From assembly GCA_020851115.1 (NCBI GenBank), contig JADZDJ010000064.1:1-43020 (forward strand): 43,020 bases of DNA, read 5' to 3'. Below the pieces are notes generated by a model that was not told where the DNA came from, searched no databases, and saw only the letters and a list, made by a program, of their open reading frames with translations. The position numbers and the translations under genes are program-made. This document shows, one piece after another, positions 19,346 through 28,275 of this stretch (positions are counted from its first letter, which is position 1; each line of letters begins with the position of its first letter). Source of the stretch: Pirellulales bacterium. GTDB lineage: Bacteria > Planctomycetota > Planctomycetia > Pirellulales > JADZDJ01.

Positions 19346-20104
19346 TTAATCGCCTGAAGAAAGGCCGCCAAATCGCCGGTCTCGGCGGGCAAATTCGCGA
19401 ATCGCCTCATGCAGATCCGCAGCCTCGAATTCGGGCCAGCACTTATCGGTGACCCAGATTTCGGCGTAGCTAATCTGCCAGAGCAGGTAATTGCTGACGC
19501 GCATTTCGCCGGCGGTGCGAACCAGCAAATCGGGATCGAGCATGCCGGCGGTGTACAGATGGTTGGCCATGGTCTCTTCGGTGATCTCACCGGGATTGAG
19601 CTTGCCGCTGCGCACCTTGGCCGCGATTTGCTTGACGGCGTCGAGCATCTCGGTTCGCGCGCCATAGTTGATCGCCAGGCAAAGTCTCATGCCGCGGTTT
19701 GCCGCGGTCATCGCGATCGTTTTGTCCATTTCTTCGAGCGTTGCCGCCGGGATTCCCTCGCGACGCCCGATCACCGTCACTCGAATGTCGTTTTCCATGA
19801 TCGTCGTGCGCTCTTCGATCATGTACTGTTCGAGCAAGTGCATCAGAAAGCTCAATTCCCCCTGCGGGCGCTTCCAGTTTTCGCTGGATAGGCAATAGAG
19901 CGTAAGCTGCTCGATTCCCAGCCGCGCGGCTTCTTCAGTCACTCGTCGCACGCTCGCCACGCCGCGGCGATGCCCTTCGATGCGAGGCAAATTCTGCCGC
20001 TGCGCCCAACGGCCGTTGCCATCCATGATCGCGGCAATATGTCGCGGCATCTTCGCCTTTGGCACAGGCAATGCTTCAATCGGTGATGGCGCGACGGATG
20101 ACAC
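19346..20104 (-). CDS. uppS: Isoprenyl transferase (undecaprenyl diphosphate synthase)
   Basis: Cis-prenyltransferase that extends farnesyl diphosphate to the long lipid carrier used in cell-envelope glycan synthesis. The protein is 252 residues. It has the full set of signatures: HIAAIMDGNGRWAQ (catalytic Asp), GHRRGVASVRRV, LTLYCLSSENWKRP, AINYGARTE and the C-terminal LLVRTAGEMRVSNYLLWQ plus AEIWVTDKCWPEF. The GTG start at 20104 gives 18 residues before the core; the next ATG (20050) would begin directly at the core. It is upstream of cdsA on the same strand. Confidence 0.95.
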   Translation of the reverse strand: MSSVAPSPIEALPVPKAKMPRHIAAIMDGNGRWAQRQNLPRIEGHRRGVASVRRVTEEAARLGIEQLTLYCLSSENWKRPQGELSFLMHLLEQYMIEERTTIMENDIRVTVIGRREGIPAATLEEMDKTIAMTAANRGMRLCLAINYGARTEMLDAVKQIAAKVRSGKLNPGEITEETMANHLYTAGMLDPDLLVRTAGEMRVSNYLLWQISYAEIWVTDKCWPEFEAADLHEAIREFARRDRRFGGLSSGD

Positions 20105-20200
20105 GATGACGCAAGTGGAGATTCAATGACGGCCGACCCTTTGCCGGCGCTATCTAGATTTTAGCATTCCAATTTGCTCGCCCCCGATCGCTAGGCTTTT

Positions 20201-21523
20201 CTAGACGGCTGCCGCGGCCATCGTCTGGCCTTGGAAAATCGTCTGTTCTCGCTCTGGACCCACCGAAACAACGTCCACGGGACGCCCGATTAATTCGCAG
20301 ATCCGATCCAAATAGCGCCGCGCATTTGCCGGTAGATCGGCCATTTGCCGGCACTCGGTAATTTCCTCATCCCAGCCTGGAACGGCCTCGAAAATCGGCT
20401 TCGCACTTCGTAAATCATCGACGTGACTGGGAAACTGGGTCACTCGTTTTCCGCCGATTTCGTATGCGGTGCAGATCTTGATTTCCGGCAATTTACTTAG
20501 CACATCAAGCAGCATGACGGCGATCGCATCCACGCCGCTTAGCCGGGCGGTGTATCGAACCGCCACGGCATCGAACCAGCCGCAGCGCCGCGGTCGGCGA
20601 GTGACGGTTCCATATTCGTTGCCGCGTTCGCGCAGGTGAGAGCCGATGTCATTCCCTTGTTCGGTTGGAAATGGCCCGCCGCCAACGCGCGTCGAGTACG
20701 CCTTCACGACACCAAGCGCGCGGTTGATCCAGCGCCCCGGCACACCCGAACCGCTCGGCACTCCAACGCCCGAACTATTGCTGCTGGTCACGAAGGGAAA
20801 CGTGCCGTGGTCGATATCGAGCAAGGCGCCTTGGGCGCCCTCGAATAAGATCCGCTTGCCAGATTCGGCCGCATCGAGCAAATACGCGGTTGTATCCGCC
20901 ACGTAGGGCTTCAATTGCTGAGCGTAATTCTTGTATTCGCTGAAAATGGCCGCCGGATCGAACGGCCCCATCGCTTCATCGCCGGCGATACCCACCAGCT
21001 CTTTGTTCTTGGCCTCGACAATATGAACGATCCGTTGCTCTAAAGAATCTCGGTAGAGGTCTCCCAGCCGCACGGCATACGAACGGCGGACTTTGTCGCT
21101 ATAGCACGGACCGATGCCGCGCATCGTCGTGCCGATGTTTTCGCCGCTGGAGCAACTCTTATCGAGGAACTTGTCTTCGGCGATATGCCAAGGAAAGATC
21201 ATGTGCGCGCGGTCGCTCAACATCAAATTACTGCCAACTTTTACGCCGCGACCGACGAGGCCGCCGATTTCTTCGAGGATGCTTTTGGGATTGATGACGA
21301 CGCCCCCGGTGACAACACATTGCACGCCGCTGGCGAGAATGCCGCTGGGGATGAGCGACAGCTTGTACTTCTGATCGCCAACGACCACCGTGTGCCCAGC
21401 GTTGCTGCCGCCTTGATAGCGGACGACGATGTCGTGCTGCCGCGTCAGCAAATCGACAAGCTTGCCTTTGGCTTCATCCCCCCATTGCAGTCCGATTACG
21501 CAAGTGGCTGGCACGGAATACAT
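20201..21523 (-). CDS. purA: Adenylosuccinate synthetase
   Basis: GTP-dependent joining of IMP and aspartate, first step from IMP to AMP. The protein is 440 residues. It shows GLQWGDEAKGKLVD (the P-loop-like GDExKGK with Ala where Gly is usual), YQGGSNAGHTVVV, IPSGILASGVQCVVTGGVV, GTTMRGIGPCYSDK, FEGAQGALLDIDHGTFPFVT, KAYSTRVGGGPFPTE and RRPRRCGWFDAVAVRY. The ATG at 21523 begins with the family start; GAAAGG directly precedes it, closer than ideal. It is upstream of uppS by about 97 bases on the same strand. Confidence 0.96.
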   Translation of the reverse strand: MYSVPATCVIGLQWGDEAKGKLVDLLTRQHDIVVRYQGGSNAGHTVVVGDQKYKLSLIPSGILASGVQCVVTGGVVINPKSILEEIGGLVGRGVKVGSNLMLSDRAHMIFPWHIAEDKFLDKSCSSGENIGTTMRGIGPCYSDKVRRSYAVRLGDLYRDSLEQRIVHIVEAKNKELVGIAGDEAMGPFDPAAIFSEYKNYAQQLKPYVADTTAYLLDAAESGKRILFEGAQGALLDIDHGTFPFVTSSNSSGVGVPSGSGVPGRWINRALGVVKAYSTRVGGGPFPTEQGNDIGSHLRERGNEYGTVTRRPRRCGWFDAVAVRYTARLSGVDAIAVMLLDVLSKLPEIKICTAYEIGGKRVTQFPSHVDDLRSAKPIFEAVPGWDEEITECRQMADLPANARRYLDRICELIGRPVDVVSVGPEREQTIFQGQTMAAAAV

Positions 21524-22405
21524 CCTTTCTCAATCGCAAATCGCCCAAACGCATCATTTTAAGGCTTGGCAGGGCGAACCAAAAGAGGCGGTCGGCAGAG
21601 GCTTTCTCGTACGACCCTTGCGTTCGCTACTTCAGCCAGATTTGGCCCGGCGCTTTCAAGGTACCCGCTTTCCGTCCCCGGCGAGTAGATTTTCGTCATC
21701 TGTGTTACGACGAAGAAAGATAACCTCGATTTGATCGAATGGGTGCCGATCGCGTCGCGCATGTCGGCAGTTCTCTTCGGGAATCACTCAGCACATCCTT
21801 TGCGACTTGTTCCGCCATGCTGAAGCAAGCTGACAAATTTGCTTCCGTTGAACGATGCTTTCAGCGGAGTCGTTGGCGTGCGCGGCCTGGTAATTCGGTA
21901 GTCGTCTTTGCTCATCAATGTCGCCAAGATATCGGTGACGACCTCAGAACCCGTGTGGCCGTCGAACAGGCTCGCGAAATCGAAGCAGGTCACTTCGTTG
22001 GTCCGCAGCGCCGGCCTATGCCCGATGCATTCGCCAATCGGCATACCGGTGATCAACGCGAAGCAGGTTTGAATCTCGATACCGCGCTGGCGATGTTGGA
22101 AAGACGTAAGGAGTTCCAATGTTCATTCGTAGAATGCTGCTTATTCTCGGATTCACCAAAACAGCAGGAGCGATTGTCGTGCGGGTGACGAGAGGCTATC
22201 ATGCCCTTGAGGTGGGGAGGATGCCCGCCCAGCGCTGGGCCGAGAGACCCGCGCACAACAAGTCCTGCGCGTTGTGAGGATCGAGCAACCTGCGCACAAG
22301 TAAGGATCGGAAGTTATTTCGAGCCAAGGCCCGAGGTGATGCGGCTGGACGGCGGTTTAGACGCGGAAGGTGGATCGTTCACATTTCGGGGCTACGATCA
22401 CGGAT
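21524..22405. other. Long intergenic stretch, possible gene remnant
   Basis: No gene I can support. A minus-strand frame at 21784-22119 (111 codons, containing FDFASLFDGHTGSEVVTDIL) reads more like protein than its opposite strand but has no recognised family, ribosome site or neighbour logic; it may be a decayed gene. A perfect 14-base palindrome (gcccagcgctgggc) lies at 22227-22240, and two imperfect direct copies built on 'cctgcgc' and 'aggatcg' follow at about 22274-22314. Confidence 0.4.
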
Positions 22406-23620
22406 ATGCGACACAACTTATACTTTCGAACCATCGGCATCGCCACGCTCACTTTCGCGATGGGGGCGGCGGGCCAGGAGCAGCCGCAATCCGCAGCGGT
22501 CAACGATTTTTCCGAAGCGGCTCGATGGCTCCAAGACACGTCGCGGCAGTTGATTCGCGATAGTCGGCGTCGGATGGACGACGGCGTCGCGGCGTTTCCT
22601 CCCCAAGCGGGCGCTGGATACGAAGCGTTCTGGCTACGCGATTACGCCTATATGCTCGAAGGTTGCCCCGAGGCGTTTAGCGAACAGGAATTGCGCGATG
22701 CCTGCCGGTTGTTTGTCAACTCCTTGCGATCGGATGGAGCGGCGGTGGATTGCGTGCGATTTAGCGGTGCTGCGTGCTACCAGCCCGGCTACGGGACGAT
22801 GGGAGCCAATCCCGTCGCCGATGGCGGCATGTTCATGATTGACATGGCTTGGCACACGCACCAGCGATTGAAAGACCGAGCATTCTTGGGCCAAATCATC
22901 GATCGCCTCCTGGCCGCAATCCAGTCGGCGCCGCGCAATCCAAAAACCGGCTTGGTTTCCATCGACCCGAAAGGATACGACCGATGCCCGTATGGATTTA
23001 CAGATTCGGTGCGGAAGCAAGGAGATGAGTTGTTCTGTTCCTTGCTTCTCATTCAGGCCGACCGCCAGTTAGCCGGCTTACTGACGGATCTTGATCGCAA
23101 TGCGGAAGCGAAACGCTGCTTAGAAGACGAGCGGCGATTGGTCGAAGCCGTGCGCCAAGTTTTCTGGGACGATCAGACCGGGCTGTTTCTCGCCGCCACG
23201 CTGAAATGTAAACAACCGGACATTTGGGGTTCGGCGTTCGCGGTCTACCTGAGTGTCGCCTCGAAAGAACAAGCTTCGCATATCGCGCACTATTTTGACC
23301 AGCACTACGCGGAACTCGTTCAAGCGGGCCAACTGCGTCACCTTCTGGATGGCCAGTACTGGGAGGAAGCCTGCCCGAAAGACTATTATCAAAACGGCGG
23401 ATATTGGGCGACGCCCATCGGATGGTTCGTGGTGGCGCTTCACGAGGCGAATCCAAAGCTTGCTCAGCAAACGGTGATCGACCTGGTACGCGATTTTCAG
23501 GCGTACGGCAGCGCCGAGTGGGTGTTGGGGAAACACCGAGCCGTGCCGAACTATCTATCGAGCGTCACCATGCCGCTAGTCGGGATTCGGCGGCTTCAGG
23601 CCGCGAGCAGCGCCCCGTAG
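22406..23620 (+). CDS. Secreted six-hairpin glycosidase-like protein
   Basis: Probable exported carbohydrate-active enzyme of the (alpha/alpha)6-barrel, six-hairpin glycosidase superfamily. The protein is 404 residues from the ATG at 22406. The first ~24 residues form a signal peptide (basic start, TIGIATLTFAMGAAG, then QEQP). Superfamily-like patterns follow: GYEAFWLRDYAYMLEG, MFMIDMAWHTHQRLKDR, GFTDSVRKQGDELFCSLLLI, DIWGSAFAVYLSV and NGGYWATPIGWFVVALHEANP. The pattern WLRDY plus a later acidic/aromatic block resembles GH63/GH37-like enzymes and alpha,alpha-trehalase relatives, but I cannot place it in a family. An ATG at 22370 would add 12 residues ahead of the signal. It stands alone, without sugar-transport or sulfatase neighbours. 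Confidence 0.7.
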   Translation: MRHNLYFRTIGIATLTFAMGAAGQEQPQSAAVNDFSEAARWLQDTSRQLIRDSRRRMDDGVAAFPPQAGAGYEAFWLRDYAYMLEGCPEAFSEQELRDACRLFVNSLRSDGAAVDCVRFSGAACYQPGYGTMGANPVADGGMFMIDMAWHTHQRLKDRAFLGQIIDRLLAAIQSAPRNPKTGLVSIDPKGYDRCPYGFTDSVRKQGDELFCSLLLIQADRQLAGLLTDLDRNAEAKRCLEDERRLVEAVRQVFWDDQTGLFLAATLKCKQPDIWGSAFAVYLSVASKEQASHIAHYFDQHYAELVQAGQLRHLLDGQYWEEACPKDYYQNGGYWATPIGWFVVALHEANPKLAQQTVIDLVRDFQAYGSAEWVLGKHRAVPNYLSSVTMPLVGIRRLQAASSAP

Positions 23621-23837
23621 CAGTAATCGCGCATTCCGCCAGGGCACATTCGTCGCGTTGTATTTTCCGTGGCAATTGCAATTGACAGGCTACATCGCCG
23701 GGCTTCAATGTGCGTGGTGCGATAAGCATTCGATTCTGATGGGTGTGCGATTCCGATAGCATACGCTGTATTGCGTTGCTTCTCGATTTGCTCAGGTTGA
23801 GGACAAATTGGGCTACCAGCCCTGCCGCAGATTCGCG

Positions 23838-24947
23838 TCATGGATGTCCTGTTTCCATCAGCCGCTTCCAAAGTTCGCGGAACTCCTGCGGCGGCGGCGA
23901 CTGAAATCGCAAATTTTTGCCTGTGGTTGGATGCACGAATCCAAGTTCCGCCGCGTGCAAGGCTAAGCGTGTGGCGCCGCTGTGATCGGGTCGGGGTGGC
24001 TTGAAGGGCGGGTTGCGGTAGAGTTTGTCGCCGCAAACGGGGTGGCCCGATTCGGAGAGGTGGATGCGAATTTGGTGGGTGCGGCCGGTTTCCAGACGGC
24101 ATTGGATGAGGGTGTAAGCGGCAGAGTCGCCTGGCGTCTGGTGATGCTCGATGCTGGATGCTGGATGCTCGATGTCTGACCTCGCCGGATGTCTTCTGTA
24201 TCCTGAACCCTGAACCCTGAACCCTGAACCCTTTGCGTACTCGATCGGTTTCACATGCGTGACGGCTGTCTTGCCTACGCCCAGTTCTTTCGTGCTGCCG
24301 CGGCGGCCATCACCGCGATCGCGGACGAGTTGGCTGGTGATGGTCTGAGCTTCGACCTGGCCGACGACGACGGCGACGTAGCGGCGGTGCGTGGTGTGTT
24401 TGCGGAATTGCTGGGCAAGCAGGCGTTCGGCTTCGTGAGTGCGTGCGAAGACGATCAGGCCGCTGGTTTCTCGGTCGAGGCGATGAACGGCTCGCACCGG
24501 CGGCAAGACGCCGCGATTGCCGCGGCGGCCTTCGATTTGGGCGATGATCCGCGGCAGCACTTCGTCGAGTGTCGGCTGAATCTGTTTGCGACGCTTCGGC
24601 CACCGGCGTTCTTCGCGGTGGCGATTGGTTGTCATGCCAGCAGGTTTTTCGACGACAACGATGTGCTGGTCGAGGTATTGAACCTGCACATCATGCTCTT
24701 TGGGTAAGGCCACCGCAGGATTTTCGAGCACCTTGACGACTTCATCGGCCTGCAATCGCCGGCCGGCGTCGAGGCATACGTTGCCATTGACCAGCACAAA
24801 TCGCGACTCAATCTGCTGTTTGATTCGTGACCAAGAGTGCTTTGGCAGCCACTGGCGCAATGCCGCGGCCAAGGTTAAACCGACCGTTTCCGTCGAAACA
24901 TGGAAATTGAGCGATTTCGAGTTGCCGTTTTTTGGCGTTTTTGGCAT
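23838..24947 (-). CDS. RluA-family 23S rRNA/tRNA pseudouridine synthase
   Basis: Isomerises uridine to pseudouridine in structured RNA. The protein is 369 residues from the ATG at 24947. An S4-like N-terminal domain (LPKHSWSRIKQQIESRFVLVNG) precedes the catalytic domain with the conserved VHRLDRETSGLIVFAR, which carries the catalytic Asp, and the later RLETGRTHQIRIHLSESGHP. Between the two, about 35-40 residues (from AKGSGFRVQGSGYRR to IEHPASSIEHHQ) are encoded by short tandem repeats and look like an in-frame insertion in a surface loop. The frame extends upstream to 25112, but that part is not protein-like. Which RNA site it modifies cannot be told. Confidence 0.9.
   Translation of the reverse strand: MPKTPKNGNSKSLNFHVSTETVGLTLAAALRQWLPKHSWSRIKQQIESRFVLVNGNVCLDAGRRLQADEVVKVLENPAVALPKEHDVQVQYLDQHIVVVEKPAGMTTNRHREERRWPKRRKQIQPTLDEVLPRIIAQIEGRRGNRGVLPPVRAVHRLDRETSGLIVFARTHEAERLLAQQFRKHTTHRRYVAVVVGQVEAQTITSQLVRDRGDGRRGSTKELGVGKTAVTHVKPIEYAKGSGFRVQGSGYRRHPARSDIEHPASSIEHHQTPGDSAAYTLIQCRLETGRTHQIRIHLSESGHPVCGDKLYRNPPFKPPRPDHSGATRLALHAAELGFVHPTTGKNLRFQSPPPQEFRELWKRLMETGHP
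24142..24174. repeat. Degenerate 'gatgctg/cgat' tandem repeat inside the RluA-family gene
   Basis: About four imperfect copies of a 7-9 base word (gatgctcgat, gctggat, gctggat, gctcgat). On the coding (minus) strand it is translated as the IEHPASSIEHH part of the insertion. The same word family occurs as 'aacatcgagcactg' near 25606 in the rpsB leader. Confidence 0.7.
24202..24232. repeat. Heptamer (cctgaac) tandem repeat inside the RluA-family gene
   Basis: Four uninterrupted copies of a 7-base unit cctgaac on the plus strand, read on the minus strand as the Gly/Ser/Phe/Arg/Val/Gln block SGFRVQGSG. Because 7 is not a multiple of 3, a change of one copy would shift the frame of the essential C-terminal motif downstream. 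Confidence 0.85.
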
Positions 24948-25120
24948 GTTGAGTATTTTACGGGGATCAGCGGAGATGCACGATGTCCAGCAAACATTCA
25001 CTGGAATAAAAAATTGCGCAGGAAAGAAGACGACGCGAGAAGCGGGGTCGTCCTGATCCCGTGAATCCGGGTCCGGCGTGCGCAGCCACGACAAATCGGT
25101 AAGTTGAAGCATATCTGGAC

Positions 25121-25465
25121 ATGCTGCAAAATATCGAGTTTGGCTTTACGAATGCGCATCGGAGAAACCCGCGACTCAACGATCGAAACATCAACACCGC
25201 CATTCGGTGTGCGCTGCTTGGCAGCCACCCGGAGGACGATCTGGTAGCGAAGGCGTACGTTTTCCTCGTGCAAATTCGCGAATTGCGATCGGAGGTCGCG
25301 GCCGACGTTTGGAACGACGGCTTACGGGTCGTGCTAGGGTCGATCCAAAACCATTCAGGTCTTCGTCTGGGGGAAACCGAGTATCTCGACTTTGTCGCCC
25401 AATTCGTCGTTGAAATAGCCGTCGTCTTACACCTAAAGTTGTTGCTGGCAAGGGATTTCGGATGA
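25121..25465 (+). CDS. Small hypothetical protein upstream of rpsB
   Basis: A 114-residue frame that looks like a real soluble protein: even amino-acid use, alternating helix-like pattern (DLVAKAYVFLVQIRELRSEV) and a motif-like middle VWNDGLRVVLGSIQNHSGLR followed by GETEYLDFVAQFV. It resembles short planctomycete hypothetical proteins I recall with a similar VWxDALRVVxxSVxTHS pattern, but I cannot name a family. The ATG at 25121 has no Shine-Dalgarno site. It is divergent from the RluA-family gene and precedes the rpsB promoter region. Function unknown. Confidence 0.5.
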   Translation: MLQNIEFGFTNAHRRNPRLNDRNINTAIRCALLGSHPEDDLVAKAYVFLVQIRELRSEVAADVWNDGLRVVLGSIQNHSGLRLGETEYLDFVAQFVVEIAVVLHLKLLLARDFG

Positions 25466-25475
25466 ATTTCGGGCG

Positions 25476-25504
25476 TTGACGCTCGGCGTCCGAATTGATA
25501 GCAT
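25476..25504 (+). promoter_or_regulatory. Candidate promoter for the rpsB-tsf-pyrH-frr operon
   Basis: TTGACG (25476-25481), a 17-base spacer, then TAGCAT (25499-25504), matching the sigma-70 consensus at 5 of 6 and 4 of 6 positions. It would give a leader of about 205 bases before rpsB, enough for an autoregulatory S2-binding structure. Visual call only. Confidence 0.45.
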
Positions 25505-25718
25505 ACAAGGCTTGCCTCGCGGAACGGTCCCGACGAGGCAAACAACCATACACCGACCGCACTTTTTTGCCCAACGCCGGACGCGGACGGCGAGTGTTGA
25601 GCTTTGAACATCGAGCACTGACCGGCGAGTGTCGCCGAACTCATTTTGTCGCTCATCGTTTGCCGCTCATCTCTCAAAACTCCGACCTTGCCGGTGTGCC
25701 ACCCTTGGAGGAAATTGT

Positions 25719-26471
25719 TTGGCTACTGTCACTGCGAAAGAACTTATCGAAGCGGGCGTTCATTTTGGCCATCGCGCCAGCCGCTGGAATCCCAAAATGC
25801 GGCCGTACATTCATGGCCGTCGCAACGCGATTCATATCATTGATGTCCGCGAAACGCTACGCGGATTGCTGCGCGCGAAAAAGTATCTCAAACAGGTCGC
25901 CGCGAATGGCAGCCTCATTCTCTTCGTCGGCACCAAACGACAAGCCACGGAGCCGGTTGGCCGCGAGGGTGCTCGATCTGGAATGCCGTTCGTCGCCGAT
26001 CGCTGGCTCGGCGGCACGCTCACCAACTTCCGCACGATTCGCAATCGCCTGACGCGCCTGGAAGAATTGGAAAAACTGATGGGGTCGGCAGAGTTCGATG
26101 CATATAGCAAGAAAATGCAATCGGCGCTCAAGCGCGAACATCGCAAGATGTTTCGCAATTTGAACGGTATTCGCACCCTGAATCGCAAGCCGGAATGTCT
26201 TGTCATCATCGATCCGAAAAAGGAGCACAATGCGGTTCGGGAAGCCAACAAGCTTGGCATTACGACCGTGGCCTTGATCGACACCGATTGCGATCCGGAC
26301 AAAGTCGACCTGCCGATTCCCGGCAACGACGATAGCATTCGGTCGATCGAACTCGTCATGCAACAGCTTGCCGATGCCGTGCTGGAAGGCAAGAACAATG
26401 CCGCCACCTTGCGGCAGGAAAAGACCGAAGGCATGATGGCCGCCGTCAGCGTCGGCGGCGGAGAAGAATAG
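25719..26471 (+). CDS. rpsB: Small ribosomal subunit protein S2
   Basis: Ribosomal protein S2 of the 30S subunit; 250 residues. Family motifs are clear: [57 protein letters not shown] and [17 protein letters not shown] plus [19 protein letters not shown]. The start is a TTG at 25719, decided by GGAGG seven bases upstream (25707-25711) and by the family-typical [12 protein letters not shown] that follows; a start upstream at 25629 would add unrelated sequence. First gene of the operon with tsf, pyrH and frr. Confidence 0.96.
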   Translation: MATVTAKELIEAGVHFGHRASRWNPKMRPYIHGRRNAIHIIDVRETLRGLLRAKKYLKQVAANGSLILFVGTKRQATEPVGREGARSGMPFVADRWLGGTLTNFRTIRNRLTRLEELEKLMGSAEFDAYSKKMQSALKREHRKMFRNLNGIRTLNRKPECLVIIDPKKEHNAVREANKLGITTVALIDTDCDPDKVDLPIPGNDDSIRSIELVMQQLADAVLEGKNNAATLRQEKTEGMMAAVSVGGGEE

Positions 26472-26611
26472 CGAATGGCGGTTGACGGCGTGTGGAAAGC
26501 GGTACGCGGCAGATAACGATTGGTCGAGTCGCCGCGTATTTTCAGCCATTAGCTTCGCGATTGCCGCCCACGGTCTACTGCCTGTTGCCTACTAAACCGG
26601 AGTTTCAAAAT

Positions 26612-27439
26612 ATGCCTGAAATTACAGCCGCCGCGGTGAAATCGCTGCGCGAGAAGACGGATCTGCCGATGATGGACTGCAAGCAAGCGCTCGCCGCCTG
26701 TAATGGAGATGAGCAGGCCGCGATCGAGTATCTGCGAAAGCAGGGAAAAAAGTTCATGGGTGGACGCAGCGAGCGCGAGACTTCGGCTGGTCGAATCGCT
26801 CTGTACGCCGATATGTCGAAAGGCGTTGGCGCCATGATCGAACTGCGCTGCGAGAGCGCCCCGGTTGCCAATAACGAGGAGTTCGTCGCATTATCGAGCA
26901 ACCTGGCGCGGCAACTTGCGATCGGTCCCGGTGCAAAAACGCCCGACGAGCTTTGGAAACAAAAATCTCCAAGCGGATCGGGAAGCACGCTGGAAGAGGA
27001 AAAAGACGATCTGTCGAACAAGATTCGTGAAGTGTTCAACTTGGCGCGAATTGTGCGATTCGACGGTCCAGCGGGTGGCTATGTCCATCACAACGCCGCG
27101 AGCGGCGTGCTGATCGAAGTCGATGGCGGGAATGCGGAAGTCGTCAAAGACATTGCCATGCACACGGCTGCCATGCGCCCCGCCGCCGTCACGAAGGAGG
27201 AATTGGATCCTGCGCTGGTGGCCAAAGAGCGAGAAATCTTGACGGAAGCTGCCCGCCAGGAAGGCAAGCCGGAGAACATTCTCGGCAAAATGGTCGAAGG
27301 CCGCATGCGGAACTTTTACAGCGAGCGGGTGCTGTTGGAACAGCCCTTCGTCAAGGACGATAAGAAAACGGTCGGTCAACTGGCCAAAGAAGCCAAGCTG
27401 ACCATCAAGAGACTCGTTCACTGGGAACTCGGAAAGTAG
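26612..27439 (+). CDS. tsf: Elongation factor Ts
   Basis: Nucleotide-exchange factor for EF-Tu; 275 residues from the ATG at 26612. The N-terminal UBA-like domain reads [20 protein letters not shown], with DLPMMDC where many bacteria have TGAGMMDC. The core has [20 protein letters not shown]-like sequence (here [11 protein letters not shown]) and [19 protein letters not shown], and the end is [14 protein letters not shown] lies nine bases upstream. The 140-base gap after rpsB contains a word-repeat (ctactgcctgttgcctacta) near 26575. One base separates its stop from the pyrH start. Confidence 0.95.
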   Translation: MPEITAAAVKSLREKTDLPMMDCKQALAACNGDEQAAIEYLRKQGKKFMGGRSERETSAGRIALYADMSKGVGAMIELRCESAPVANNEEFVALSSNLARQLAIGPGAKTPDELWKQKSPSGSGSTLEEEKDDLSNKIREVFNLARIVRFDGPAGGYVHHNAASGVLIEVDGGNAEVVKDIAMHTAAMRPAAVTKEELDPALVAKEREILTEAARQEGKPENILGKMVEGRMRNFYSERVLLEQPFVKDDKKTVGQLAKEAKLTIKRLVHWELGK

Positions 27440-27440
27440 C

Positions 27441-28199
27441 ATGCCTACCGCCGCTGCATTAGAGAAGCCGCGCCGCATCGTACTGAAGCTTTCGGGAGAA
27501 AGTTTTTGCCGCGCGGGTGAGCGCGGTATCAGCATGGGCGAAGTGCTGCACGTCGCCAAGCAGACGATTCAGGCTAGCAAGCGCGGCGTGCAAATTGCGA
27601 TCGTCATCGGCGGCGGGAATATCTTGCGCGGCGCTCAATTCATCGCCGGCACCAGCGGCATTCAAGAGGCCACGGCCCACTATATGGGTATGTTGGCCAC
27701 GGTCATCAATGGCTTGGCGCTGCAAGATGGATTGGAATCGCTCGGCGCGGAAACCCGCTTGCTGACCGCCATTCGAATGGATGGAGTCGCCGAGCCTTAT
27801 ATCCGTCGTCGCGCTCGCCGGCATCTGGAAAAAGGGCGAATTGTCATTTTGGCCGCGGGCACGGGGAGCCCCTTTGTCACGACCGACACCGCTGCCGCGC
27901 AGCGAGCCTTGGAGCTTGAGGCCGACATCTTGATCAAGGCGACCCGCGTAGACGGCGTCTACAGCGACGATCCGGAAAAAAACCCGCACGCACTTTTGTA
28001 TAGCGAGCTTACCTATCATCAAGTGCGCGAGCAAAACCTGCGCGTGATGGACCCGACCGCGATCACTCAGTGCATGGAGCACGACATGCCGATTTTGGTG
28101 TTTAACTACAAGCATGAAGGCAACATCGAACGGGCAGTCTGCGGCGAGCGGGTGGGCACCATGATTTCGAGCCAGCGGAACGAAAAAGTGGCGAAGTAA
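27441..28199 (+). CDS. pyrH: Uridylate kinase
   Basis: Phosphorylates UMP to UDP in pyrimidine nucleotide synthesis. The protein is 252 residues. It shows the amino-acid-kinase-fold motifs [42 protein letters not shown]-like [38 protein letters not shown], and [16 protein letters not shown] plus [20 protein letters not shown]. The ATG follows the tsf stop by one base with GGAAAG upstream, so translation is likely coupled. Confidence 0.96.
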   Translation: MPTAAALEKPRRIVLKLSGESFCRAGERGISMGEVLHVAKQTIQASKRGVQIAIVIGGGNILRGAQFIAGTSGIQEATAHYMGMLATVINGLALQDGLESLGAETRLLTAIRMDGVAEPYIRRRARRHLEKGRIVILAAGTGSPFVTTDTAAAQRALELEADILIKATRVDGVYSDDPEKNPHALLYSELTYHQVREQNLRVMDPTAITQCMEHDMPILVFNYKHEGNIERAVCGERVGTMISSQRNEKVAK

Positions 28200-28219
28200 T
28201 GATGTTGTCAAAGGTTCGT

Positions 28220-28263
28220 GGTCAGTTGTCAATGATTAGGCAACTGGCAACTGGCGACTGACC
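28220..28263. repeat. Word-repeat hairpin between pyrH and frr
   Basis: The gap contains degenerate copies of 'caactgg' and 'cagttgtc'. GGTCAGT (28220-28226) can pair with ACTGACC (28257-28263), with internal CAGTTG/CAACTG pairs. It may be an mRNA hairpin affecting expression between the two genes, or simply a product of repeat expansion; no T-tract follows it. Confidence 0.5.
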
Positions 28264-28275
28264 GAGGAAAAATCT

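Noticed and set aside
20201-21523. PurA GDEAKGK (Ala for Gly) as a defective active site
   Set aside because: All other substrate-binding motifs are intact, and I recall this substitution in other bacterial PurA proteins; probably neutral.
21784-22119. 111-codon minus-strand frame in the purA to glycosidase gap
   Set aside because: Somewhat protein-like but without family, start signal or context; mentioned only as a possible gene remnant.
22227-22240. Perfect 14-base palindrome gcccagcgctgggc as an operator
   Set aside because: A single GC-rich palindrome with no second copy and no promoter next to it; chance or a weak hairpin is as likely.
24202-24232. CRISPR-like repeats
   Set aside because: Units are 7 bases with no spacers and lie in a coding frame; no cas genes are in the window.
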